Source: Amycolatopsis australiensis (GTDB lineage Bacteria; Actinomycetota; Actinomycetes; Mycobacteriales; Pseudonocardiaceae). From it: a stretch of DNA of 64,000 nt. A program made the translations under genes and the position numbers. Shown here in pieces: positions 1-8,670 of the stretch. Location: the NCBI RefSeq assembly GCF_900119165.1, contig NZ_FPJG01000006.1, positions 2,914,001 to 2,978,000 on the forward strand, in the 5' to 3' direction. How positions within the stretch are numbered: position 1 is the first letter of the stretch; each line of letters opens with the position of its first letter. The notes below the pieces were generated by a model that did not search any database, was not told where the DNA came from, and was given only the letters and a program-made list of their open reading frames with translations.

Positions 1-1
1 C

Positions 2-595
2 ACCTCGGGCATCGTCCGGCTGCGCCTCGACCCCGAGGAGGTCGTCGGCGGGCAGGCGCTGCAGCTGCAGCTCGGGTCGATGGGCCGCGACGCCGACGCC
101 GCCGAGCGCGCGGGCCGCGCGCTGGTGCGGATCCAGGGCCTGCTCGGCCCGGAAGCCGTCGTGACGCCGCTGCTGGACGGCGGCCGCGGCCCGGCCGAGC
201 GCGTCCGGCTCGTCCCGTGGGGCGAGCCGCGGCGTCCCGTCGCCGAAGACCGGCCGTGGCCCGGCCGGCTGCCCCCGCCCTCGCCGATCCGGGTGCCACC
301 CCGGCCGCCCGCGGCGAGCGTGCTCGACGCCGTGGGCGACGTCGTCCGCTGCACCGGACGCGGCGAGCTCAGCTACCCGCCCGCGACCGTCGCGGTCGAC
401 GGCGGACCGGCCCGCCGGGTCCTCGGCTCGGCAGGCCCGTGGGTGGTGCGCCCGCCGCTGCCCGCCCACGGCGGCGAGCCGCCGCTGGCCCGGGTCCAGG
501 TGGTGCTGGAAGGCGAGCACGACGACCTCGCGCTGCTGCTCCGGGTCACCGTCGGTGACGATCCACAATGGACTGTAGAGGGCGTCTACGACTAG
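2..595 (+). CDS. imuB: ImuB-like Y-family DNA polymerase, C-terminal part
   Basis: This is the 3' end of a gene whose start lies left of the window; the reading frame is open from base 2 to the TAG at 593-595, about 197 residues. The sequence (LRLDPEEVVGG, LLGPEAVVTPLLDGGRGPAERVRLVPWG) matches the C-terminal, non-catalytic part of actinobacterial ImuB, an inactive Y-family polymerase that links DnaE2 to the beta clamp in damage-induced mutagenesis. The polymerase palm is not in the window. dnaE2 follows 160 bp downstream on the same strand, as in the known imuA-imuB-dnaE2 cassette, which supports the call. The family assignment rests on C-terminal similarity and this context. Confidence 0.8.
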   Translation, partial: TSGIVRLRLDPEEVVGGQALQLQLGSMGRDADAAERAGRALVRIQGLLGPEAVVTPLLDGGRGPAERVRLVPWGEPRRPVAEDRPWPGRLPPPSPIRVPPRPPAASVLDAVGDVVRCTGRGELSYPPATVAVDGGPARRVLGSAGPWVVRPPLPAHGGEPPLARVQVVLEGEHDDLALLLRVTVGDDPQWTVEGVYD

Positions 596-690
596 GGCCG
601 GCGCACGGCACGCCTGTGATCGCGGTGACTCCTGATCCGTCCACAGTTGACACCGCGCGGTCCCCGGCCCAGGATCGAACCGAGCGGATT

Positions 691-704
691 CGTCCGTGTG
701 TTCG
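691..704. promoter_or_regulatory. Probable LexA (SOS) box before dnaE2
   Basis: CGTCCGTGTGTTCG matches the actinobacterial LexA consensus CGAAC-N4-GTTCG at 8 of 10 fixed positions; the right half is perfect, the left half has two mismatches. It lies 52 bp before the proposed dnaE2 start. dnaE2 is a known LexA target in mycobacteria; binding here is inferred. Confidence 0.5.
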
Positions 705-755
705 AACCGTAGTCGCCGGCTTCCCCACGGTGAAGACCTTTGTGGGGAGCCGGTT

Positions 756-3700
756 TTGGCGTTCAACAACCCGAACGTGCCGTGGTCCGAAGTGGAGCGG
801 ATCGCCTCCGGGCGGCCGCCCGGGCCCGGGGACGGCAACGACGCCCCGGCGTGGTCGCGCAAGCGCGAAGGGTACGCCGGCGCGCCGCCGGACCTGCGGG
901 ACCGCCGGGGCCGCGACGACGGCGGTGACCGGATCCGCGCGCCGTACGCCGAGCTGCACGTCCACTCCAACTTCAGCTTCCTCGACGGCGCCAGCCACCC
1001 CGAGGCGCTGGTCGAGGAGGCCGCGCGGCTGGAGCTCGACGCGCTGGTGCTCACCGACCACGACGGCATGTACGGCGCCGTCCGGTTCAACGACGCCGCC
1101 CGCGAGCTCGGGGTCCGGGTCGGGTTCGGCGCCGAGCTGTCGCTGGACCTGCCCGCGCCGCAGGCCGGGGAACCCGACCCGGCCGGGTCGCACCTGCTGG
1201 TGATCGCGCGGCAGCAGGAGGGCTACCGCCGGCTCTGCCGGGTCATCTCCCACGCCCAGCTCGCCGGCGGCGAGAAGGGTCGTCCCGTCTACGACCTGGA
1301 GGAGCTGGCCGACGAGCTGGCCGGGCACGTCGTCGTGCTGACCGGCTGCCGGAAGGGCCCGGTCCGCCGGGCGCTCGCCGAGCGCGGGCCCGCCGCCGCG
1401 CACGCCGAGCTGGCCCGGCTGATCGACTGGTTCGGCCGTTCGCACGTCGCGGTCGAGCTGATCGACCACCGCCGGCCGCTGGACGACACCGTGAACGACC
1501 ACCTCGCCGCGATGGCCCGCGACCTGCGGCTGCCGACCGTCGTGTCCAGCAACGCCCACTACGCCCGCCCGGACGACGCCGTCGTGGCCGACCTGGTCGC
1601 CGCGGTGCGGGCCCGGCGCTCGGCCGAGGAACTGGAGGGCTGGCGGCCGCCGTCGGGGCAGGCGTTCCTGCGCTCGGGGATGGAGCAGCGCCGCCGGTTC
1701 GAGCGCCGCTACCCGGGCGCGGTCGGGCGGGCCGCCGTGCTCGGCGTCGAGGTCGCGTTCGACCTGCGGCTGGTCGCGCCGGACCTGCCGCCGTTCCCGG
1801 TGCCGCCAGGGCACGACGAGATGTCGTACCTGACCGAGCTGACCTGGCAGGGCGCGCGAAAGCGCTACGGGACGAGAGAAGACAACCCGAAGGCCTACGC
1901 GCAGCTCGACCACGAACTGGCCGTCATCGGCAAGCTCGGCTTCCCCGGCTACTTCCTGGTCGTGTGGGACATCGTCCGGTTCTGCAAGGAAGCCGACATC
2001 CTCTGCCAGGGCCGCGGCTCGGCGGCGAACTCCGCGGTCTGCTACGCGCTGGAGATCTGCCACGCCGACCCGGTGCGCTGGAACCTGCTGTTCGAGCGGT
2101 TCCTGGCGCCCGAGCGCGACGGCCCGCCGGACATCGACATCGACATCGAGTCCGACCGCCGCGAGGAGGCCATCCAGTACGTCTACGGCAAGCACGGCCG
2201 CTTCCACGCCGCGCAGGTCGCCAACGTCATCACCTACCGCGCGCCGTCGGCGATCCGCGACGCGGCGAAAGCCCTCGGGCACAGCCCGGGACAGCAGGAC
2301 GCCTACGGCAAGCTCGTGGACCGCTGGGGCGGGGTCGCCGCGACGAAGCAGCAGGCCGCCGGCGCGATCCCGGACGACGTCCTCGACCTGGCCGCCCGGA
2401 TCGAGGACTTCCCGCGGCACCTGGGCATCCACTCCGGCGGCATGGTGATCTCGAAGCAGCCGGTGTCCGAGGTGGTCCCGGTCGAGTGGGCGACCATGGC
2501 CGGCCGCAGCGTCCTGCAGTGGGACAAGGACGACTGCGCGACCGTCGGGCTGGTCAAGTTCGACCTGCTCGGCCTCGGCATGCTCTCGGCCCTGCACTAC
2601 ACGATCGACCTCGTCGCCGAGCACCACGGGACCGCCGTGGACATCGGCAAGCTCGACCTCGCCGACCCCAAGGTTTACGACATGCTCTGCGAAGCCGACG
2701 CGGTCGGGGTGTTCCAGGTCGAGTCCCGGGCCCAGCTGGCGACGCTGCCGCGGCTGCGGCCACGGGAGTTCTACGACCTCGTCGTCGAAGTCGCGCTGAT
2801 CCGGCCCGGTCCCATCCAGGGCGGTTCGGTGCACCCCTACATCCGGCGCCGCCGCGGCGAGGAGCAGTGGGAGCACGCCCACCCGCTGCTGGCCCCGGCA
2901 CTGGACCGGACGCTCGGGGTGCCGCTGTTCCAGGAGCAGGTCATGCAGATGGCCGTCGACGTCGCTTCGTTCACGCCGGCCGAAGCCGACAAGCTGCGCC
3001 GCGCCATGGGCGCCAAGCGATCCAGCGCGAAGATGAAGGCGCTGATGGCGCGGTTCTTCGCCGGCTGCGAAGCCAACGGCCTCGACCGGGAGCTGGCGAC
3101 GCGGATCTTCGAGCAGATCCACGCCTTCTCCGGCTACGGCTTCCCCGAAGCGCACTCGATGTCGTTCGCGCTGCTGGTGTACGCGTCCGCGTGGTTCAAG
3201 CGCTACTACCCGGCCGCGTTCTGCGCGGGGCTGCTGCGCGCGCAGCCGATGGGCTTCTACAGCCCGCAGTCGCTGGTCGCCGACGCGCGACGGCACGGCG
3301 TCCGCGTCCGCGAGCCGGACATCAACGCCAGCCTCGCCCACGCCACCCTCGAGCCCGATCCCGGCAGCACCGGCGGGGTCGCGCTGCGCCTCGGCCTCGC
3401 CGGCGTGCGGCACCTCGGCGCGGACCCGGCGGCGGCGATCGTCGCCGAACGCGAGGCGAACGGCCCGTACGCCGGCGCCGGTGACCTGACCCGCCGCGTC
3501 CAGCTGAAGCGCAACGCCGTCGAAGCGCTCGCCACCGCCGGCGCGTTCGGCGGCGACCGGCGCCAAGACCTCTGGGTCGCCGGTGCCGCCGCGGCCACCC
3601 GGCCCGGCCACCTGCCCGGCCTGGCCCCCGGTCTCGACGCGCCCGCGTTGCCGGGCATGACGCGGCTGGAGGTCACCGCCGCGGACCTGTGGGCGACGAG

Positions 3701-4073
3701 CGTCTCCCCGGACAGCCACCCCGTCGAATACCTGCGCGAGCTGCTCACCGCGCGCGGCGCGATCACCACCGCCGCTCTCGCCCGGGTCAAGGACGGGACG
3801 CGGGTGTGGGTCGGCGGCGCGGTCACCCACCGGCAGCGCCCGGCCACCGCCGGCGGGATCACGTTCCTCAACCTCGAAGACGAAACCGGCATGGCCAACG
3901 TCCTCGTCTCGCCGGGCCTGTGGCGACGGCACCGGCTGGTCGCGCACACCAGCGCCGCGCTGCTGGTCCGCGGCCGGGTGCAGGCCGCCGAAGGCGTCGT
4001 CACGCTCGTCGCCGACCACCTCGAGCGCCTCGACCTGGCGACGCCGGCGGGGCCGTCCCGCGACTTCCGTTGA
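756..4073 (+). CDS. dnaE2: Error-prone DNA polymerase III alpha subunit DnaE2
   Basis: DnaE2 is the C-family translesion polymerase that acts with ImuB in SOS mutagenesis. An N-terminal PHP domain is visible (ELHVHSNFSFLDGASH, LTDHDGMYG), then the Pol III alpha palm with the metal-binding PDIDIDIE motif, the finger region, a helix-hairpin-helix part and a C-terminal OB fold (RVWVGGAVTHRQRP to the end). The chosen start is TTG at 756, giving LAFNNPNVPWSEVER and about 1105 residues, usual for DnaE2. It has a GGGGAG ribosome site at 744-749 with 6-nt spacing. An ATG at 696 in the same frame would overlap the LexA-like box and lacks such a site. The C-terminal extension of replicative DnaE1 is absent, which fits DnaE2. 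Confidence 0.93.
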   Translation: MAFNNPNVPWSEVERIASGRPPGPGDGNDAPAWSRKREGYAGAPPDLRDRRGRDDGGDRIRAPYAELHVHSNFSFLDGASHPEALVEEAARLELDALVLTDHDGMYGAVRFNDAARELGVRVGFGAELSLDLPAPQAGEPDPAGSHLLVIARQQEGYRRLCRVISHAQLAGGEKGRPVYDLEELADELAGHVVVLTGCRKGPVRRALAERGPAAAHAELARLIDWFGRSHVAVELIDHRRPLDDTVNDHLAAMARDLRLPTVVSSNAHYARPDDAVVADLVAAVRARRSAEELEGWRPPSGQAFLRSGMEQRRRFERRYPGAVGRAAVLGVEVAFDLRLVAPDLPPFPVPPGHDEMSYLTELTWQGARKRYGTREDNPKAYAQLDHELAVIGKLGFPGYFLVVWDIVRFCKEADILCQGRGSAANSAVCYALEICHADPVRWNLLFERFLAPERDGPPDIDIDIESDRREEAIQYVYGKHGRFHAAQVANVITYRAPSAIRDAAKALGHSPGQQDAYGKLVDRWGGVAATKQQAAGAIPDDVLDLAARIEDFPRHLGIHSGGMVISKQPVSEVVPVEWATMAGRSVLQWDKDDCATVGLVKFDLLGLGMLSALHYTIDLVAEHHGTAVDIGKLDLADPKVYDMLCEADAVGVFQVESRAQLATLPRLRPREFYDLVVEVALIRPGPIQGGSVHPYIRRRRGEEQWEHAHPLLAPALDRTLGVPLFQEQVMQMAVDVASFTPAEADKLRRAMGAKRSSAKMKALMARFFAGCEANGLDRELATRIFEQIHAFSGYGFPEAHSMSFALLVYASAWFKRYYPAAFCAGLLRAQPMGFYSPQSLVADARRHGVRVREPDINASLAHATLEPDPGSTGGVALRLGLAGVRHLGADPAAAIVAEREANGPYAGAGDLTRRVQLKRNAVEALATAGAFGGDRRQDLWVAGAAAATRPGHLPGLAPGLDAPALPGMTRLEVTAADLWATSVSPDSHPVEYLRELLTARGAITTAALARVKDGTRVWVGGAVTHRQRPATAGGITFLNLEDETGMANVLVSPGLWRRHRLVAHTSAALLVRGRVQAAEGVVTLVADHLERLDLATPAGPSRDFR

Positions 4074-4103
4074 CTTCCGGCGCGCGCACTGGTTTTCTCT
4101 GCT

Positions 4104-4119
4104 CTGAGAGCGCTCTCAG
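4104..4119. promoter_or_regulatory. LacI-family (CebR-like) operator
   Basis: CTGAGAGCGCTCTCAG is a perfect 16-bp palindrome 37 bp before the glycosidase start. It resembles the CebR operator of Streptomyces (TGGGAGCGCTCCCA), which represses cellulose-utilisation genes until cellobiose is present. The downstream gene carries a cellulose-binding domain, which fits. Confidence 0.65.
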
Positions 4120-4156
4120 CCATCCGTTCGTGCCCATGAGTGAGGATGGACTTTTC

Positions 4157-6166
4157 ATGACAGTTCGACGTCTGCGCTGGGCGGCGTGGCCGGTGGCGGC
4201 CGTGCTGGCGCTGGCGGTACCGGCACCCGGTGCCGTCGCGGCCGGCGCCCCGCCCGAAGCGACCGTCACGGTCAACGCGCGCGCGGGGCTGGCCGCCGTG
4301 CCGGACACCGGGATCGGCGTCAACCACGCGGTCTGGGACAGCCAGCTCGGCACCGACACCGTGGCCGACCTGTACCACGCGGCCGGTGTCCGCACGATGC
4401 GCTATCCCGGCGGCTCCTACGGCGACATCTACCACTGGAAGGACAACACCGCGCCCGGCGGGTACGTGGCGCCCGGCACCGATTTCGACACGTTCATGGG
4501 CGGCGTCCGGCGGGCCGGAGCCCAGCCGATCGTCATCGCCAACTACGGCACCGGGACGCCGCAGGAGGCGGCCGACTGGGTGCGGTACGCCAACGTCACG
4601 AAGGGCTACGGCGTCAAGTACTGGGAGATCGGCAACGAGCTCTACGGCAACGGCCACTACGGCGCGAACTGGGAAGCCGACAACCACGCGGACAAGGGGC
4701 CGGCCGCGTACGCCGCCGGCGTCGTCGCCTACGCCGACGCGATGAAGGCCGCCGACCCGAGTGTCAAGATCGGCGCGGTGCTCACGACGCCGGGGAACTG
4801 GCCGGACGGGATCGTCGGGACGGGGGACACCGGCACCTGGAACCAGACCGTGCTCTCGATCGCGGGCCCGCACGTCGACTTCGTCATCCTGCACTGGTAC
4901 CCGACCGGGGCGACGGCCGCGGAAGCGCTGACGAAGCCCGAGCAGGTGGACGACATGATCTACCTGGCGCGGGACGAGATCACGCGGTACGCGGGCCGTC
5001 CGCTCGGCATCGCGCTGACCGAGACGAACACCCCGGTCGGCATGGACACCCAGCCGGGCGCGCTGTTCGCCGCCGAGACCTACAGCTCGCTGCTGGAGAA
5101 CGGGGTGTTCACCGTCGACTGGTGGGACACGCACAACGGCGGCACGGCTGTGTCCACAGTGGCCGGTCAGACCGACTACGGCGACTCGGGCCTGCTGTCC
5201 AGCGCGACCTGCCTCGCGGACGGCGCCTGCGAGCCCGCGCTCAACACGCCGTTCGCGCCCTACTACGGCTTGCGGATGCTGAGCACGTTCGCGCGTCCGG
5301 GTGACCAGTTCGTCCGCGCCGGGGCGGACGACCCGCTGATCGACGCGCACGCGGTCCGCCGCCCGGACGGGAACCTCGCGGTGCTGCTGGTGAACAAGGA
5401 TCCGGCGGCGGAGCGTGCGGTGACGCTCGGCTACGCGGGCTACACGCCGGCGGCCGGATCGCAGGTGTACACGTTCACCAACGGGGCAACGTCGATTTCC
5501 GCCGCGGCGGCGGGTTCGGCGTTCTCGCAGACGTTGCCGCCGTACTCGCTGACGACGTTGGTGCTGCACCCCGCCGCCGCGGCGGCCCGCCCGCCGGCGC
5601 CCGGCCAGCCGACGGCGACGACGACCGACCGGACGGCGACGATCAGCTGGCCGGCGTCCCCGGCCCCGGTCGCGAAGTACGAGGTGTACCGCCAGAACGG
5701 CGCGGTCAGCGAGGAGTGGGGCGAGACGGCGTCGACGACGCTGACGGTGGGCAACCTGGTCCCGGGCACGCGCTACACGGTGAACGTGCTGGCCCGCGAC
5801 GCGGCGGGGAACGTGTCGTGGGCGTCACCGCCGTCGACGTTGACGACGGGAGCGCCGGTTTCGAGCAGCTGCACGGTCCGGCTGACCGACCAGAACGACT
5901 GGGCCAGCGGTTTCGTCGGCGGCATCCACGTGGTCTCGGCCGCCACGACCGGCGACTGGACGCTGACGTTCACCTGGCCGACGGCGCGTCAGCACATGAC
6001 CAGCGGCTGGAACGGCACGTGGAGCCAGGAAGGGGCCACGGTGACGGTGACGTCGTCGGCGTCCCTCGCCTCCGGAGCCGACGTCGGGTTCGTCGCGGAC
6101 TACGGCGGCCCGAACATCCTGCCGACGGCGTTCACCCTGAACGGGACGCTCTGCTCGCTGGGCTGA
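4157..6166 (+). CDS. Secreted glycoside hydrolase with Fn3 and CBM2 domains
   Basis: A secreted carbohydrate-degrading enzyme of about 669 residues. The ATG at 4157 begins a typical signal peptide (MTVRRLRWAAWP, hydrophobic core, cleavage near AVAAGA). The catalytic (beta/alpha)8 domain, roughly residues 35-490, resembles clan GH-A alpha-L-arabinofuranosidase-like proteins: KYWEIGNELYG carries the probable acid/base Glu161 and ALTETNTP the probable nucleophile Glu289. A fibronectin type III domain (about 495-570, APGQPTATTTDRTATISW) and a C-terminal CBM2-like domain (SSCTVRLTDQNDWASGF ... WNGTWSQ) follow, with two cysteines in the positions expected for the CBM2 disulphide. The substrate is not certain; arabinoxylan or a similar plant polymer is likely. 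Confidence 0.82.
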   Translation: MTVRRLRWAAWPVAAVLALAVPAPGAVAAGAPPEATVTVNARAGLAAVPDTGIGVNHAVWDSQLGTDTVADLYHAAGVRTMRYPGGSYGDIYHWKDNTAPGGYVAPGTDFDTFMGGVRRAGAQPIVIANYGTGTPQEAADWVRYANVTKGYGVKYWEIGNELYGNGHYGANWEADNHADKGPAAYAAGVVAYADAMKAADPSVKIGAVLTTPGNWPDGIVGTGDTGTWNQTVLSIAGPHVDFVILHWYPTGATAAEALTKPEQVDDMIYLARDEITRYAGRPLGIALTETNTPVGMDTQPGALFAAETYSSLLENGVFTVDWWDTHNGGTAVSTVAGQTDYGDSGLLSSATCLADGACEPALNTPFAPYYGLRMLSTFARPGDQFVRAGADDPLIDAHAVRRPDGNLAVLLVNKDPAAERAVTLGYAGYTPAAGSQVYTFTNGATSISAAAAGSAFSQTLPPYSLTTLVLHPAAAAARPPAPGQPTATTTDRTATISWPASPAPVAKYEVYRQNGAVSEEWGETASTTLTVGNLVPGTRYTVNVLARDAAGNVSWASPPSTLTTGAPVSSSCTVRLTDQNDWASGFVGGIHVVSAATTGDWTLTFTWPTARQHMTSGWNGTWSQEGATVTVTSSASLASGADVGFVADYGGPNILPTAFTLNGTLCSLG

Positions 6167-6173
6167 GAAGCGT

Positions 6174-6213
6174 TGACCGGCTCTTTCCGCTGCCTGACGG
6201 AAAGAGCCGGTCA
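6174..6213. terminator. Bidirectional hairpin terminator
   Basis: Perfect 16-bp arms (TGACCGGCTCTTTCCG and its complement) flank an 8-nt loop. The hairpin fills the 49 bp between the convergent glycosidase and MarR genes, so it can end both transcripts. Confidence 0.8.
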
Positions 6214-6215
6214 CC

Positions 6216-6632
6216 TCACATCGAGTTCGCCAGGTGCGCCAGCGCCACCCGCAGCACCCGCCGTTCTTCGGCGCTCAGCCCGGCCAGCCGACGATCTTCC
6301 ACCTCGCGGATGCCGTCGCGAACCGCCGCGTGGCGACGGGTGCCTTCCGGGGTCAGGCGGACCATGCGGTTGCGGCGATCCACCGGGTCCGGCTCGCGGC
6401 TCACCAGTCCCGCGGCGACCAGGCGGTCGAGCAGCGCGATCAGCCGTGTCTTGTCGTAGTGGATCTGCTGGGCCAGCGCCAGCTGGCTCGGTGCCGCCCC
6501 CGCGGCGAGGGCCGACAGCACGACGTACTGCCACATCGAGAGCCCGTGCGCTTCCAGGACCGGGCGCTCGGCCTCGGCCAGCGCGCGGCCCGCGCCCGCG
6601 CAGAGCGCGCCGAGATCGTCGTCCTCGTTCAC
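6216..6632 (-). CDS. MarR-family transcriptional regulator
   Basis: A 138-residue winged-helix regulator. LSMWQYVVLSALAAG, SQLALAQQIHYDKTRLIALLDRLVAAGLVSREPDPVDRRNRMVRLTPEG shows the MarR recognition helix and the Asp-Arg-Arg wing. The start chosen is GTG at 6632 (VNEDDDLG); an upstream in-frame start at 6695 would run into the divergent gene and its promoter. The gene is divergent from a SRPBCC-protein/methyltransferase pair and shares with it a palindrome at 6659-6676. It therefore probably represses both itself and that pair; the ligand is unknown. Confidence 0.85.
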   Translation of the reverse strand: MNEDDDLGALCAGAGRALAEAERPVLEAHGLSMWQYVVLSALAAGAAPSQLALAQQIHYDKTRLIALLDRLVAAGLVSREPDPVDRRNRMVRLTPEGTRRHAAVRDGIREVEDRRLAGLSAEERRVLRVALAHLANSM

Positions 6633-6658
6633 CGGCGGGATTTTACGCGTGGACAAAT

Positions 6659-6676
6659 GATAAGCAGATGCGTATC
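6659..6676. promoter_or_regulatory. Candidate MarR operator
   Basis: GATAAGCAGATGCGTATC is an imperfect 18-bp palindrome (14 of 18 positions symmetric) in the 53-bp space between the divergent MarR and SRPBCC genes. Size and position suit a MarR dimer. Confidence 0.55.
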
Positions 6677-6685
6677 GTTTGCCGC

Positions 6686-7090
6686 ATGACCTCATTCCAG
6701 CCGGGGCGTGCCGAGACGCGCTCCATCTCCGTCGCCGCGCCGCCCGAGCGCGTGGTCGAGTACCTTTCCGACGCCCGTCACCTGCCCGAGTGGGCGCCCG
6801 GCTTCGCTTCCGCGGTCGACCACGACCACGACGACGTCTGGCGCGTCCAGACCGGCGCCGGAGCCCGGAAAGTCGTGGTGAAAGCCGCCAAACCGCAGGG
6901 TGTCGTCGACTTCGTCAGCGCGGACGCGCCGAACCTCGGCATGTTCACCCGCGCGGTGCCCAACCTGACCGGTGCCGAGCTGATCTTCAGCCTGTTCTTC
7001 CCCGAGGACACGGACCCATCGGCCGTCGACGCGCAGATGGCGGTCGTCGACGAGGAACTGCGAGCCGTGCGCGAGCGCGTCGAGCGGTGA
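6686..7090 (+). CDS. SRPBCC (polyketide cyclase/START-like) family protein
   Basis: 134 residues. The opening RSISVAAPPERVVEYLSDARHLPEWAPGF is the typical START-like first strand and helix with the PEW turn; the rest is a small beta-grip that normally binds a hydrophobic ligand. No catalytic residues can be named. The C-terminal helix (VDEELRAVRERVER) closes the fold. The stop overlaps the start of the next gene (GTGA), so the two are translationally coupled. Control by the adjacent MarR protein is likely from the shared operator. Confidence 0.75.
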   Translation: MTSFQPGRAETRSISVAAPPERVVEYLSDARHLPEWAPGFASAVDHDHDDVWRVQTGAGARKVVVKAAKPQGVVDFVSADAPNLGMFTRAVPNLTGAELIFSLFFPEDTDPSAVDAQMAVVDEELRAVRERVER

Positions 7091-7773
7091 ACCGCGAGAT
7101 CCGGTCGGTCGAGGACCTGCTGCGCGTCCTGGACGGGCTTTTCGGCGGCGGCCCGGCGTGGGACGGGCTCTACGCCGACCGCGACCGGCCTGTCCCGTTC
7201 TTCGTGCCGCAGCCCGACGAAAACCTCGACGCCTGGCTCCGCGACGGCCGCCTCCGCGGCGGCCGCGCGCTGGAGCTGGGCTGCGGGCCGGGCCGCAACG
7301 CCCGCCGGCTCGCCGAAGCCGGCTACGAGGTGGACGCGGTCGACGTGTCGCCCGCCGCCATCGCCTGGGCGCGCGAACGTGCTCCCGGTGTCCGCTTCCA
7401 CCTCGCCGACATCTTCGCCGTGGACCTCCCGCACGAGCGGTACGACCTGATCTACGACTCCGGCTGCCTGCACCACCTCGCCCCGCACCGGCGGATCAGC
7501 TACCTGGCCCTGCTGGACCGCCACCTCGCGCCCGGCGGTCACTTCGGCCTGGTGTGCTTCGCCGCGGGAACCGGCGACCCGGACGCGGGCACCGAGATCC
7601 CGGACGCGCAGCTCTACCGCGACGGCAGCCTGCACGGCGGGCTCGCCTACACCGCGGACGAGCTGCGCCGCCTCTTCGCCGCCTACACCGAAGCCGAACT
7701 GCGGCCGATGCGGGAGGACACCGGCCTGTTCGGCAAGCCGTTCCTGCTCGCCGGCCTCTTCCGGCGGGACTAG
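7087..7773 (+). CDS. Class I SAM-dependent methyltransferase
   Basis: 228 residues starting at GTG 7087, which overlaps the previous stop. The SAM-binding glycine motif is ALELGCGPGRNARRLAEAG, followed by an acidic residue at the end of strand beta2 (VDAVDVSP), motif II (YDLIYDSGCLHHL) and the post-motif APGGHFGLVCF. This is a Methyltransf_11/25-type fold. The substrate cannot be told from sequence. It is co-transcribed with the SRPBCC protein, and the pair may act on or detoxify one hydrophobic compound sensed by MarR; that link is inference. Confidence 0.85.
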   Translation: MNREIRSVEDLLRVLDGLFGGGPAWDGLYADRDRPVPFFVPQPDENLDAWLRDGRLRGGRALELGCGPGRNARRLAEAGYEVDAVDVSPAAIAWARERAPGVRFHLADIFAVDLPHERYDLIYDSGCLHHLAPHRRISYLALLDRHLAPGGHFGLVCFAAGTGDPDAGTEIPDAQLYRDGSLHGGLAYTADELRRLFAAYTEAELRPMREDTGLFGKPFLLAGLFRRD

Positions 7774-7812
7774 GAACCGGCGTTGATCACCGGGCCGGAG
7801 CCGGCAAGGAGC

Positions 7813-8670
7813 TCAGCGGATCAGCTCGTCGGCGACCCACCGCGCGACGCCGTCGGGGTACGGGCTCGGCAGGTTCAGGACGACGTGGCCGAATCCGGCG
7901 CCGGTCGCCTCTCCGATCTTCTCCCTGGTGGCCGCCGGCTTGCCGTAGTCGACGGGCAGGACGATCGAGCGGGTGATCTCCGTCGGGTCGCGCCCGATCT
8001 CTTCACAGTAGCGGTCGAGCAGCCTGCTGCGGCCGGCCAGGTCGTCGATGTCGCCGCCGCCGGGGATGTTCCACTGGTCGGCGTGCTCGGCGACCACCCG
8101 CAGGGTCGCGCTCGCCCGGCCGCCGATCATGATCGGCGGGTGCGGCCGCTGGACCGGTTTCGGGTTCCCGAAGGCACCTTTCAGTTGGACGTACTCGCCG
8201 TCGAAGTCGAACGGCTCGTCCTCGGTCCACAAGCGACGGATCACGGTGCACGCCTCGGCGAGCGCGGCCACGGCGTCGTCCTGGGTGTGGTACGGCAGGC
8301 CGTGGGCGTCGTACTCGCGGCGGGCCGCCGGGTGGCTGGGCCGCGATCCGGCGCCGATGCCGAAGTCGAGCCGTCCGCCGGACACGATGTCCACGGTGGT
8401 CGCGATCTTCGCCAGCATCGCCGGTGGCCGGAAGCGGTTGCTGGTCACCATCAGGCCGAGCCGGAGCCGCGCGGTCTCCGCGGCCAGCGCCGAAAGCAGC
8501 GTCCAGCCTTCGAGGGCCGGGCCGTCCGGGTCGCCCGCGATCGGCATGAGGTGGTCGAACAGCCAGGCGTGTTCGAGTTCCGGGACGGCGTCGGCCTCCT
8601 GCCAGACGCGCCGGATCTCGTCGTAGCCCACCTGCATGGGCGCGGTCATGATGCCGAAGCCGGGTGCCAT
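7813..8670 (-). CDS. LLM-class F420-dependent oxidoreductase
   Basis: 285 residues, luciferase-like fold. APGFGIMTAPMQVGYDEIRRVWQEAD, the loop AWLFDHLMPIAGD, LRLGLMVTSNRFRPPAMLAKIATTVDIVSGGRLDFGIGAG and PPIMIGG are hallmark segments of the LLM/F420 family, very frequent in actinomycetes. The predicted reaction is hydride transfer with F420H2 or FMNH2 on an unknown substrate. The ATG at 8670 overlaps the last base of the preceding aldo/keto reductase stop (TGATG), so the two genes form one operon under the TetR-type operator at 9717-9761. Confidence 0.87.
   Translation of the reverse strand: MAPGFGIMTAPMQVGYDEIRRVWQEADAVPELEHAWLFDHLMPIAGDPDGPALEGWTLLSALAAETARLRLGLMVTSNRFRPPAMLAKIATTVDIVSGGRLDFGIGAGSRPSHPAARREYDAHGLPYHTQDDAVAALAEACTVIRRLWTEDEPFDFDGEYVQLKGAFGNPKPVQRPHPPIMIGGRASATLRVVAEHADQWNIPGGGDIDDLAGRSRLLDRYCEEIGRDPTEITRSIVLPVDYGKPAATREKIGEATGAGFGHVVLNLPSPYPDGVARWVADELIR

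Noticed and set aside
546..4019. A 1157-codon open frame on the minus strand across dnaE2
   Set aside because: It is the mirror of dnaE2 in very GC-rich DNA; its translation is Arg/Val/Gly-rich without any recognisable motif, while the plus strand encodes a complete DnaE2.
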